From positions 248,001 to 312,000 of the forward strand of contig NZ_JAINVV010000004.1 of the NCBI RefSeq assembly GCF_019880585.1: a stretch of 64,000 nucleotides of DNA, in the 5' to 3' direction. A program made the position numbers and the translations under genes. The stretch comes from Sphingomonas colocasiae. Its GTDB lineage: Bacteria > Pseudomonadota > Alphaproteobacteria > Sphingomonadales > Sphingomonadaceae. The notes beneath the pieces are model-generated. The model saw only the letters and a program-made list of their open reading frames with translations. It had not been told where the DNA came from and ran no database searches. Positions 18,401 through 25,536 of this stretch are shown here, piece after piece (position 1 is the first letter of the stretch; every line of letters begins with the position of its first letter).

Positions 18401-18480
18401 CCGGGTTCGGCACCACCGATCCGGTCACCTATGACGTGCTCGGCCGCCGCTTCTACGCGTCGGTGCGAGCGAACTTCTGA
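15430..18480 (+). CDS. TonB-dependent outer-membrane receptor
   Basis: The 1016-residue protein has a signal peptide to about residue 30 (ANAQ) and a TonB box-like DIVVTGSRISRPDYSS. The plug domain carries IRGLGPQRTLVLLDGRRLAP and IEVITGGASATYGSDAVSGV, followed by a large beta-barrel ending in GRRFYASVRANF with the C-terminal Phe needed for outer-membrane insertion. Strong AGGGAGAGG precedes the ATG. It sits between the exported Ldi-like gene and an SCO gene, whose ATG overlaps its stop by one base. Context suggests uptake of the hydrophobic substrate of the operon, or a cofactor such as copper for the SCO proteins; the sequence does not decide. A small GC-rich hairpin at 15384-15398 lies in the 60-bp upstream gap. 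Confidence 0.93.
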   Translation: MKTIFGRRALLAGVSAAVLLTGMATRANAQDVAGEALPGGQDAAEAAPQDIVVTGSRISRPDYSSASPIVSVRGDALAKTGGSTLDSVLGQLPQFTPSRGATSGGATQGGAGQGQVTANIRGLGPQRTLVLLDGRRLAPSNPDGTIDLSTVPETLIGSIEVITGGASATYGSDAVSGVLNFKLRRDLEGLQLDAKTGITEMGDAGTRDITASWGAKFAEDRGRVLFSLGFHDRDLVRAVSRDFFRQSNGNFIPPTTYYANDAGNPYNLAALAGRFASYGTPLANPAQIGTVSGLLGLNEDGSLYSIFNLGLLGSSYGFANYRGAITPDTAFDRSGLLNVNYSQSRTLQSELKRYNAFGRVEYDLSSNITAYAQILYAENNVRSGLDPVFTGQTFGVFVPFATAAEKARVQAAAPDLYALMITRPNPDQAFSIYKGFTDQTIGRREGRTDYVVRQFLAGLQGKIPGTDMTWEFYGSSSKTRATDQVEGASLSAIQSLLANPAQCSGYNIFSGSTQPQDCLDFIRRTATNHTSIKQDIVEGTVQGGLFELPAGTLRFALGGDYRRNSYDYRPDALFQRSQTTSPQGPRNPPTSDFVGNLGSPPASGSTDVTEIYGELLVPLLKDTPFIEELNLGLGARYSKYDTVGSVWTYKADLDWRIGAGFRLRGGYNRAVRAPSVGELFKAESGGFTGIGDPRNGQGDPCSLSGRYRTGADATRVRALCIATGMPLAAVDTYNYNYPVAVSRSLPNPDLKEETADTFSVGAVWASRASSPLLSRLSLSVDYYSIRIKDAVGTVPGNISLAKCFNAGGDNPNFEASNFYCQLILRDPGTGVPVQISIPTLNLATYKTSGVDVQLDWGVDLDAIGLGANAGSVRVNAVVNYLDSFKIQSLPGAATLDYAGTIGDAQIDPFGISKPEWKGTLTVQYANGPFDLSVRWRYIDGMRDASRLTGSTAPGVKAVDYTDLNIGWKIGDDYRLSLGVDNLFDRGIPTWTGFGTTDPVTYDVLGRRFYASVRANF

Positions 18481-19055
18481 TGGGTTGGGCCGGCCCCTTC
18501 AGGCTGCTCGCCGCGCTCGGCATCATGCTGGGCGTGGCGGCGGCCGCGCCGCCAGCGACGCCCGCGGCGACGAACGAGGTCGGCCACCCCTATCGCCTGA
18601 TGTCGACACGGGGCGGGGCCGTCACCGATCGCACCTATCTGGGCAAGGTGCAGGTCGTGGTGTTCGGCTTCGCCTATTGTCCCGATATCTGCCCGACGAC
18701 GCTCGCCGCGCTCGATCGCGGGCTGGCGCAGATGGGGCCGAGCCGCCGCGACGTGCGCATCCTGTTCATCAGCGTCGATCGCGAGCGCGACACCATGGCG
18801 CTGCTCAAGCGCTACGTCTCCGCCTTCGCGCCCGAGACGGTCGGGCTGACCGGCAGCAAGGCGGAGATCGACGCCGCGGTGAAGGCGTTCCGCGCACGCT
18901 ATGCGATCGAGCGCCGCGGCGACGACTATCTCGTCTCGCACACCGGGCTGGTCTATCTGATCGACCGGCAGGGGCGGGTGTCGAAGATGCTGCCGCCGGT
19001 CACCCGGCCGGAACGTTATGCGGCCGAACTCAAGCGACTGGTCGAGGCGAAATAG
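18480..19055 (+). CDS. SCO1/SenC-family periplasmic protein
   Basis: The 191-residue protein has an N-terminal hydrophobic segment (about residues 7-24) acting as signal or anchor, then a thioredoxin fold. The canonical SCO motif is FAYCPDICPTT (C67, C71), with distal H154 in VSHTGLVYLID. SCO proteins bind copper for cytochrome oxidase assembly or act as thiol-disulfide oxidoreductases. It is the last gene of the operon and overlaps the TonB receptor stop (TGATG). Together with the TlpA gene it gives the operon two exported Cys-pair proteins. Whether copper delivery or redox maintenance is the job cannot be told from sequence. Confidence 0.9.
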   Translation: MGWAGPFRLLAALGIMLGVAAAAPPATPAATNEVGHPYRLMSTRGGAVTDRTYLGKVQVVVFGFAYCPDICPTTLAALDRGLAQMGPSRRDVRILFISVDRERDTMALLKRYVSAFAPETVGLTGSKAEIDAAVKAFRARYAIERRGDDYLVSHTGLVYLIDRQGRVSKMLPPVTRPERYAAELKRLVEAK

Positions 19056-19062
19056 ATCGGCA

Positions 19063-20622
19063 TCAATGCCAGCGGATCTGAAGGTCCGTTTCGGCGCGCA
19101 GGTCCAGCGCGACGCGGATGTCCGTTCCGCCGGCCTCGACACGTACCCGCCCGTCGCGTGACGGCGCGATATCCTCGCCGTCGATACGCAGCGTCCAGCC
19201 GCTTGCGCCGGCGGGCAGGCGGCCGATGCTGAACGATGCCGTGCCCACGCGCCCCTCGACCGGCGAGACCGTCCAGCGCAGGGCCCGGTCGGCCGCATCG
19301 TACCAGGCGCTCGCGAAATCCACGGCGCCGTCGATGTCCAGGATCGCCGGCGTCGCCTTGCGATCGGGCGTCCAGGCGCCTTCGTAAAGCGATCGCAGCC
19401 CGTCGGTGACGTTGAGCCGCGCATAGCCGAGCAGCACATTGCCGGTATGCGGATCCATTCCGCTCAGCAGCCCGTCCGCGTCATGGACGGTGTCGTGCCG
19501 GCGATGGAACAGCCCTCCGCGTTCCCATGTGCGGTGGAGGCGCGAATCGGCATAGGCGAGCAATCGATCGCGCGTTTCGAGATCGCCGAGTTCGGACGCG
19601 CAGACCGCCGCCCAGCCGAAATCATAGGAGCAGGTGAGCCCGGCATCCGTGAACGCGCCCGGCGCCTGATCGACCCAGGCCGTGCCGCCCGGCCCGTCGA
19701 GAACCCAGCGCGCCTTCTGGGCCGGATAGTTGGCGCGGACGATCTCCGGGTTCCAGGCGTTCATCAGCGCGCCCGCCCAGAAGTCGGACCAGGGCGCGAC
19801 GTCGGGGATCAGCGTCCGTTCCTTTTCGAGCGCCATGACGCTGAAATGGCCGGCGCTGTCGACCAGCCCGAAATCTGCCCAGGCGCGGCGATATCCCTCG
19901 GTCACTTCGTCGGCCAGGTTGCCGCCATGGACCAGGTCGTGCAGGCGAAAGCCGTGGATCGGCACCTGGTTGCAGATCTGGAAGATGCAATTGGGTTCGC
20001 AGGCGACGCCGAGATAGCCGTTCTGGACCATCTGCCAATAGATGTGCGCGTTGAGCGAGCGTTCGTCATAGACGAAGCTCTTGGGGCCGTCGCTCCAGAA
20101 CAGGGGGCGCAGCGTCAGGGTGAGCGCGCCCGGCGCGGCGAAGCGCGCATCGTCGAACAGATGATGATGGAGCAGCGCCGCGACCTGAAGATAGGCGCTG
20201 TACATGATGTTGTCCTTGACGATCGGATTCCATTCCGGGGTCAGGACGCCCAGGCTGCGATTGTTGGCGCTGTTGCCGCTGCTCACATAATGCCAGTAGG
20301 TCCAGACGTCGGGAGAGCGCAGCTTCTCGACAAGGGCCGCCATCGGCGCGCGGAACAGGCCGGGCGCCGCGGGCAGGCGATGGACATGGGTGATCGCCAG
20401 CGCATAGGCCATATAGGCGAGCTGGAAACGCAGCGCGCCGAAATCCTCCTGCAGCGAGGTGCGCGGCATCATGCCCGACCAGTCGTCCGGCAATTGTTCC
20501 GACAGGTTGATCATCCGCCGCAGCGCGCCGCGCTGATCGGGGTCGAGACAGGCGTGGTTGGGCGCCTTGACCGTACCCGGGGAAGACGAGGCCAGGATCG
20601 TCGAGATGGCGTGTTCTCGCAA
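19063..20622 (-). CDS. Second linalool dehydratase/isomerase-like protein, altered active site, no signal peptide
   Basis: The 519-residue paralogue of the 13753 gene converges on the operon end, eight bases from the SCO stop. It keeps the two cysteines (C208, C217 in CEPNCIFQICN) and the surrounding fold. The histidine of the NIMYSGHL block is replaced (NIMYSAYL, Y144), and the tyrosine of the RYQLA block is Phe (RFQLAYMAY, F66). No export signal is visible, so it looks cytoplasmic. It has the same long C-terminal extension. The start is uncertain: the frame opens with TTG at 20622 and lacks a good ribosome-binding site; a promoter-like TTGACA/CAAATT pair lies just upstream. It may use other chemistry, bind rather than convert, or be degenerating. 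Confidence 0.82.
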   Translation of the reverse strand: MREHAISTILASSSPGTVKAPNHACLDPDQRGALRRMINLSEQLPDDWSGMMPRTSLQEDFGALRFQLAYMAYALAITHVHRLPAAPGLFRAPMAALVEKLRSPDVWTYWHYVSSGNSANNRSLGVLTPEWNPIVKDNIMYSAYLQVAALLHHHLFDDARFAAPGALTLTLRPLFWSDGPKSFVYDERSLNAHIYWQMVQNGYLGVACEPNCIFQICNQVPIHGFRLHDLVHGGNLADEVTEGYRRAWADFGLVDSAGHFSVMALEKERTLIPDVAPWSDFWAGALMNAWNPEIVRANYPAQKARWVLDGPGGTAWVDQAPGAFTDAGLTCSYDFGWAAVCASELGDLETRDRLLAYADSRLHRTWERGGLFHRRHDTVHDADGLLSGMDPHTGNVLLGYARLNVTDGLRSLYEGAWTPDRKATPAILDIDGAVDFASAWYDAADRALRWTVSPVEGRVGTASFSIGRLPAGASGWTLRIDGEDIAPSRDGRVRVEAGGTDIRVALDLRAETDLQIRWH

Positions 20623-20642
20623 TGGATTGTGGTGACGGTCGA

Positions 20643-20671
20643 AATTTGTCGAAATGTACAGAAAATGTCAA
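20643..20671 (-). promoter_or_regulatory. Predicted promoter of the second Ldi-like gene
   Basis: On the minus strand TTGACA (20671-20666) is followed after 17 bp by CAAATT (20648-20643). The expected start site near 20636 leaves a very short leader before the TTG codon at 20622. The -35 is a perfect consensus, the -10 is weak. The rest of 20672-20817 shows no gene. Confidence 0.45.
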
Positions 20672-20817
20672 CTTGCGAAGGCGCCGGATCGGCGAGAGGG
20701 CATCCGATCGCGCGGCGCGGTCATCCATGGATGGCGCATTGCCGGATCGGTGGGGCAGGGATGATCGCCGGCGGGGCGAACGGGATCCCGCATGGTCCGA
20801 AAGCGCGCGAACGGGGG

Positions 20818-20893
<76 letters not shown>

Positions 20894-20910
20894 GCTGATT
20901 CCCCCATGCG

Positions 20911-21834
20911 TCAGACGACGCCGAAGGTCCAGCCCTCGGTTTGCGCGAGGTGGCGATCGAGCGTGGCGGGGCGCCAGGGCGTGGGGGTGGGCGCGGCGCG
21001 GCGGAGCCAGGCGGCGGTCAGGATCGCGTCGCTGCCATGATCGTCGATCGGCCCTTCGCCGGGATGGGGGCGGCTGGCGATGGCGGGGGCGGCGAGCGCG
21101 GCGTTGAGCGCCTCCACCGTCCGCATCTTGGTGCGCCCGCGCGCGCGGCCCGCCGCGATCGCCGCCAGGCTGGTATAGATCTCGACGAGCAGCGATCCCG
21201 CGCCCGGATCGGGATCGAAGGGCCAGACGGGCACCGCGCCGCCCAGCCGGTGGAGCACGCGCATGCCCGTCAGGCTGGATTTGCCGACCTGCGCCGCGCC
21301 CACCAGATTGAGGTTGCTATAGGGATTGAGCCCCTGTTCGCGCTGCGCCTCCTCCGTCACGCGCAGCCGCCCGCGCCCGGCGCCGAACAGGTCTCCCGGC
21401 CGATTTCCATGGCGGCGGAAATGGCGCGCGGCCTGCGGATGATCGACGAAGCTGGTGGCGGAAAGATGCGCGTCGCCCGCGCAGATGCGATCGACCAGCG
21501 CCCACAGGCCGCGCGCGTCGGCGGGGCTTTCGTCCCATCCGGGAAAGAAGGCGCCGCGATCGGCGAAGGGCAGCGACGGGCCGAGATCGAGGCCGACCAG
21601 CGTGCCCGCCGGCATCTCGCCCGCGATCCAGTCCAGCACCTCGCCGCGCGACCAGACATGGCCGGGGCGGACGCGCCGGGGCGCGTCGTTCCCCACCTCG
21701 CAAAAGGCGATGGCGATGCCGGGCTGGCGCATGCCCACCGCGCCGGACCAGTCGATCGCGGCGAAGCCGGTGAACCGATCGGGGGCGGGCGGCGCCGGCG
21801 CGACGGCGGCCGCCTGATCCCCGGCGAAGCTCAT
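20911..21834 (-). CDS. Hypothetical protein with DUF429-like (RNase H-fold) start
   Basis: The 307-residue cytoplasmic protein contains an early AAIDWSGAVGMRQPGIAIAF strand-loop and a later LVGLDLGPSLPFADRG. These resemble the first strands and acidic residues of the DUF429 group of predicted nucleases; that assignment is tentative. Other conserved-looking parts are LNPYSNLNLVGAAQVGKSS and HGSDAILTAAWLRR near the C-terminus. The start at 21834 is the ATG whose ATGA overlaps the stop of the MmcQ/YjbR gene, so it is the last gene of a four-gene overlapping operon begun by rarA. The frame continues to 21975 but that part is inside the neighbour. Function unknown. Confidence 0.82.
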   Translation of the reverse strand: MSFAGDQAAAVAPAPPAPDRFTGFAAIDWSGAVGMRQPGIAIAFCEVGNDAPRRVRPGHVWSRGEVLDWIAGEMPAGTLVGLDLGPSLPFADRGAFFPGWDESPADARGLWALVDRICAGDAHLSATSFVDHPQAARHFRRHGNRPGDLFGAGRGRLRVTEEAQREQGLNPYSNLNLVGAAQVGKSSLTGMRVLHRLGGAVPVWPFDPDPGAGSLLVEIYTSLAAIAAGRARGRTKMRTVEALNAALAAPAIASRPHPGEGPIDDHGSDAILTAAWLRRAAPTPTPWRPATLDRHLAQTEGWTFGVV

Positions 21835-22172
21835 GGCTTCCTGCGCGGCCGGGGTTTCGGCCGCGCGGCGTTCCAGCCATGCGCTTGCGTGATCATCGCG
21901 CGCACGCGTTCGGGATCGGCGCTGTCGTAGCGGACGAGGATGGCGGGCCAGCCCGCATAATGCGGCGTCTGCCAATAGGTGTCGGGATCGGTTTCCATGA
22001 GCATCTCGACGGTGTCGAGATCGATCATCAGGCAGAAGGACCCCGCCTCGCGCCCCGGCGCCACGAAGGCGCGGCCATTGGTCTTGACCGCGGGCTTGCC
22101 ATAGCTCGTCGAAAGCTCCGTGCCGGGCAGCGACAGCGCGAACGCGACGACGCCGTCCCAGTCGAGGCTCAT
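21831..22172 (-). CDS. MmcQ/YjbR-family protein
   Basis: The 113-residue small protein has the double-wing fold typical of MmcQ/YjbR proteins. The visible elements are LSLPGTELSTSYGKPAVKTN, FVAPGREAGSFCLMIDLD and a C-terminal MITQAHGWN. The family has been described as DNA-binding-like but has no settled function. The ATG at 22172 overlaps the stop of the upstream serine hydrolase gene, and its stop overlaps the start of the DUF429-like gene, both as ATGA. The longer frame to 22451 is antisense-like sequence inside the hydrolase gene and is not used. Confidence 0.88.
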   Translation of the reverse strand: MSLDWDGVVAFALSLPGTELSTSYGKPAVKTNGRAFVAPGREAGSFCLMIDLDTVEMLMETDPDTYWQTPHYAGWPAILVRYDSADPERVRAMITQAHGWNAARPKPRPRRKP

Positions 22173-23566
22173 TTGAGCGTCGCCAATATCTCGGCGGTGA
22201 ATGTGGCGACGTCGAAGGGGGCGCCCGCCGGATCCTCGCCGCGCCGCACCAGCACGACGTTGCGGCTGGGCACGATCACGACATATTGGCCGCGATTGCC
22301 GAAGGCGGCGAAACTGTCCGCCGGCACGCCGGGCGAGCGGTTGAGCAGCCAGAAGGTCGCGCCATAGCCGAACGGCCCCTCCGGCTGCGGGCCGGACGGG
22401 GTGGTGACGTATTTCACCCAGCCTTCGGGCAGCACGCGCTCGCCGTTCCACATGCCGCCGTTCAGATAGAGCAGGCCGAAACGCGCCAGATCGCGCGCGG
22501 TGGACCAGACCTGGCTGGACAGCACGAAATTGCCCTGAAAGTCGGTCTCCGCGATCGTGCGGGTCATGCCGATCCGGTCGAACAGCTCGGTTCGCGGAAA
22601 CCGGCCATAGGCCGCGTCGTCGCCGATGCGCGCGCGCAACGCGCGGATCGCGAGCACGATATCGTTATTGGCGTAGCGGAAGCGCGTGCCCGGCATCGCC
22701 TCGACCGGCCAGGCCGTCACTTCCTGCGTCACGCTGGTGCCGCCGAAATAGAGCGCGTCGGTGCGGTTGCCCGCGGTTTCGCTGTGCAGCCCGCTCGCCA
22801 TGCGCAGAAGCTGGTCGATCGAGATATTGCCGCGCGGATCGCCCGCGTCGCGCCATTCGGGGATCCCCCCCTTCTGCTCGGGCGCCAGCAGCCCCTTGCC
22901 CACGCCCAGGCCGACGATCGTGCCCGTCACGCTCTTGGCGACCGACCAAGTGCGCTGGGAGACATGGGGGCCGAAGCCGTCGCGATATTTCTCGAAGACG
23001 ATCCGCCCGTTCTGGACGACGATCGCGCCGGTGGTGCGCGTGCCCTTGCCGAAGCCTTCGGCGAAGACGCGCTCCATCGCCGCGCCCAGCGCCTTCGCGT
23101 CGCCCGCGAGCCTGCCCGTCGCCTGCGCCTCTCCGGCGGGCCAGGGTTTCGCGTCGGCGGCGGTGCGCGTCGATGCCGGCGGCGCATCGTCCGGCAGGGT
23201 GGGCGTCGCGCCGATCGGGGTGATGGTGCAGCCGCGATCGACCGCCCAGGTGGCGGCGCGCGGCGGCATCGCCGGATCATAGGGAACGCTGACGATCGCC
23301 ACCCGATCGTCGCGGTCCTTCACCACCTGCGCGGTCAGCGTCTGCAGGATCGCGTCATATTGCGGATAGGTGCCGGTCAGTTCCAGCGCCTCGGCCTGCG
23401 CCTGGGTGCGCCCGGCGTTGAACATGGCGCTGCACAGGGTGAGCGCCTTGTAGCCCGCCGCGATCGCGCGGTCGTAGCTTTTGGGCGGTTCCTGAAGCTG
23501 CGCGGCGGATGGGGCCGCCGCCGCCAGCGCCAGTATCGCCGCGAACCTAGCGCTGCTTCTTCTCAC
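22169..23566 (-). CDS. Exported beta-lactamase-fold serine hydrolase (class C/esterase type)
   Basis: The 465-residue protein has a signal peptide after a GTG start (ILALAAAAPSAAQ). The serine active site is WSVAKS (S-x-x-K), the second motif is YANND (Y-x-N), and a GNRGQY block stands for the third motif. The insertion of about 190 residues before the catalytic domain is unusual and has no family I recognise. Such proteins are esterases, DD-peptidases or amidases. The GTG is chosen because GGGGGGAA precedes it and it starts the signal peptide; it lies inside the end of rarA with a 20-base overlap. The longer in-frame ORF to 23722 is read through rarA and rejected. Confidence 0.87.
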   Translation of the reverse strand: MRRSSARFAAILALAAAAPSAAQLQEPPKSYDRAIAAGYKALTLCSAMFNAGRTQAQAEALELTGTYPQYDAILQTLTAQVVKDRDDRVAIVSVPYDPAMPPRAATWAVDRGCTITPIGATPTLPDDAPPASTRTAADAKPWPAGEAQATGRLAGDAKALGAAMERVFAEGFGKGTRTTGAIVVQNGRIVFEKYRDGFGPHVSQRTWSVAKSVTGTIVGLGVGKGLLAPEQKGGIPEWRDAGDPRGNISIDQLLRMASGLHSETAGNRTDALYFGGTSVTQEVTAWPVEAMPGTRFRYANNDIVLAIRALRARIGDDAAYGRFPRTELFDRIGMTRTIAETDFQGNFVLSSQVWSTARDLARFGLLYLNGGMWNGERVLPEGWVKYVTTPSGPQPEGPFGYGATFWLLNRSPGVPADSFAAFGNRGQYVVIVPSRNVVLVRRGEDPAGAPFDVATFTAEILATLK

Positions 23567-24857
23567 GCAATTCCCCCCAATAGGCCAGCCGCTCCGCGAT
23601 CCGCTTTTCGAATCCGCGTTCGACGGGCGTGTAATAGGTTTCCGGCCGCATCTCCTCCGGCCAGTAATTGTCGCCGGAAAAACCCTCGTCGGTATCATGG
23701 TCATAGCCATAATCCTTGCCATAGCCGATCTGCTTCATCAGCTTGGTCGGGGCGTTCAGGATGTTCCTGGGCGGCATCAGCGATCCGGTCTCCTTCGCGC
23801 TGCGCCATGCCGCCTTCTGCGCCTTGTAGGCGGCGTTGGATTTGGGCGCGGTCGCGCAATAGAGACAGGCCTGGACGATCGCCAGCTCGCCCTCCGGCGA
23901 GCCCAGGAATTCGTAGGTGTCCTTCGCGGCCAGGCACTGGACCAGCGCCTGCGGATCGGCCAGCCCGATATCCTCGCTGGCGAAGCGCACGATCCGGCGC
24001 AGCACATAGAGCGGTTCCTCGCCCGCCGTCAGCATCCGCGCCAGATAATAGAGCGACGCCTGCGGATCCGATCCGCGCATCGCCTTGTGCAGCGCGGAGA
24101 TGAGATTGTAGTGCCCCTCGCGATCCTTGTCGTACACCGCGACGCGGCGGTGGAGCAGCGCGGACAGGCCTGCCGGATCGAGCGGGGCGGGCAGCGTCAC
24201 CGAAAACAGCGTCTCCGCCTGGTTGAGCAGGAAGCGCCCGTCGCCATCGGCGCTCGCGATCAGCGCGGCGCGCGCGTCGGGATCGAGCGGCAGCGGCCGC
24301 CCCTCCAGCGCCTCGGCGCGGGCGAGCAGGGTTTCCAGCGCGTTCGCGTCCAGCCGGTTGAGGATCAGCACCTGCGCGCGGCTGAGCAAGGCGGCGTTGA
24401 GCTCGAAACTGGGATTTTCGGTGGTGGCGCCCACCAGGGTGACGGTGCCGTCCTCCACATAGGGCAGGAAACCATCCTGCTGCGCGCGATTGAAGCGGTG
24501 GATCTCGTCGACGAACAACAGGGTGCGCTGGCCCAGCCGGGCATGGTCGCGCGCCTCGGCAAAGGCCTTTTTCAGGTCCGCCACGCCCGAGAACACCGCC
24601 GAGATCGAGAGGAAGCGCAGCCCCACCGCATCGGCGAGCAGCCGTGCGGTGGTGGTCTTGCCCGTGCCCGGCGGCCCCCAGAGGATCAGCGAGGAAAGCT
24701 TGCCCGCCGCCACCTGCCGCCCGATCGCGCCTTCCGGCCCGGTCAGATGGTCCTGGCCCACCACCTCGTCCAGCGTACGCGGGCGCAGGCGATCGGCCAG
24801 CGGCGCGTTGGCATCCAGCGGTTTCTCGGAATCGTCGGTCGCGAAAAGGTCGGCCAT
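23547..24857 (-). CDS. rarA: Replication-associated recombination protein A (RarA/MgsA)
   Basis: The 436-residue AAA+ ATPase acts at stalled replication forks with SSB. The N-terminus ADRLRPRTLDEVVGQDHL is the family opening, with Walker A GPPGTGKT at 61-68, Walker B FVDEIHRFN, sensor GATTENPSFELN and the C-terminal tetramerisation region including GYDHDTDEGFSGDNYWPEEM. The start at 24857 has AGGGCG upstream; the frame to 24932 is not needed. It heads an overlapping operon with the serine hydrolase, MmcQ and DUF429-like genes, and is divergent from padR. Confidence 0.95.
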   Translation of the reverse strand: MADLFATDDSEKPLDANAPLADRLRPRTLDEVVGQDHLTGPEGAIGRQVAAGKLSSLILWGPPGTGKTTTARLLADAVGLRFLSISAVFSGVADLKKAFAEARDHARLGQRTLLFVDEIHRFNRAQQDGFLPYVEDGTVTLVGATTENPSFELNAALLSRAQVLILNRLDANALETLLARAEALEGRPLPLDPDARAALIASADGDGRFLLNQAETLFSVTLPAPLDPAGLSALLHRRVAVYDKDREGHYNLISALHKAMRGSDPQASLYYLARMLTAGEEPLYVLRRIVRFASEDIGLADPQALVQCLAAKDTYEFLGSPEGELAIVQACLYCATAPKSNAAYKAQKAAWRSAKETGSLMPPRNILNAPTKLMKQIGYGKDYGYDHDTDEGFSGDNYWPEEMRPETYYTPVERGFEKRIAERLAYWGELREKKQR

Positions 24858-24930
24858 GGGGCGCCCTAGATAGGCAGCGCGGGCCGCGATGTCATTCCCG
24901 TGTGAGGGGGGCTTGTAAAAAGATCGAATC

Positions 24931-24942
24931 AAGATATATCTT
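24931..24942. promoter_or_regulatory. AAGATATATCTT palindrome, candidate PadR operator
   Basis: This perfect 12-bp AT-rich palindrome stands out in GC-rich sequence, 25 bp before the padR start and in the rarA/padR divergent gap. It also contains TATATC, usable as a -10. PadR regulators commonly bind such palindromes to repress themselves. Confidence 0.5.
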
Positions 24943-24966
24943 AAGCTATCACGTAACAGATAAGGA

Positions 24967-25536
24967 ATGACGGAAATGCGTTTTGGAATGGGCTATGGCG
25001 CCTGGACGGGCGGCCATCATTCCCGCCGCGGCCATCACGGCATGGGCGAGGACGGCGAGGGCCGTCGCGGCCGGCGCCGCGTGTTCGACGGCGGCGAGCT
25101 GCGCCTGGTGCTGCTGCGGCTGATCGCCGACCAGCCGCGCCACGGCTATGACCTGATCCGCGCGATCGAGGAGCGGACGGGCGGCGCCTATGCGCCCAGC
25201 CCCGGCGTGATCTATCCCACGCTCACCCTGCTCGACGATATGGGGCTGATCGGCGAGCAACAGTCCGAAGGCGCCAAGAAGCTGTTCGCCGTCACCCCGG
25301 CGGGCGAGGCGCATCTGGCCGAGCGGACCGACGAGATCGACGGGCTGTTCGCCCGGCTCGACGCGCTGGGCGAGCATCGCGCCCGCACCGAGGGCGGATC
25401 GATCCGCCGCGCGATGGGCAATCTTCGCCAGGTGCTGGTCAACCGGATGAGCGAGGGCGATGTCGACGAGGACAGGCTGCACGCGATCGTCCAGGTGATC
25501 GACGAGGCGGCGCAGAAGATCGAGCGGCTGAAATGA
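24967..25536 (+). CDS. PadR-family transcriptional regulator with His-rich N-terminus
   Basis: The 189-residue protein begins with a Gly/His/Arg-rich tail of about 38 residues (GGHHSRRGHHGMGEDGEG), then a PadR winged helix. The helix shows ELRLVLLRLIADQPRHGYDL and YAPSPGVIYPTLTLLDDMGL, followed by a helical dimerisation part. The His-rich tail could bind metal. An ATG at 24976 is an alternative start with better spacing to AGGA. The stop overlaps the DUF2218 gene by four bases. PadR-DUF2218 neighbours often accompany siderophore-related genes in other genomes, so an iron-linked role is possible but unproven; no such gene is seen here. A palindrome sits just upstream. Confidence 0.92.
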   Translation: MTEMRFGMGYGAWTGGHHSRRGHHGMGEDGEGRRGRRRVFDGGELRLVLLRLIADQPRHGYDLIRAIEERTGGAYAPSPGVIYPTLTLLDDMGLIGEQQSEGAKKLFAVTPAGEAHLAERTDEIDGLFARLDALGEHRARTEGGSIRRAMGNLRQVLVNRMSEGDVDEDRLHAIVQVIDEAAQKIERLK

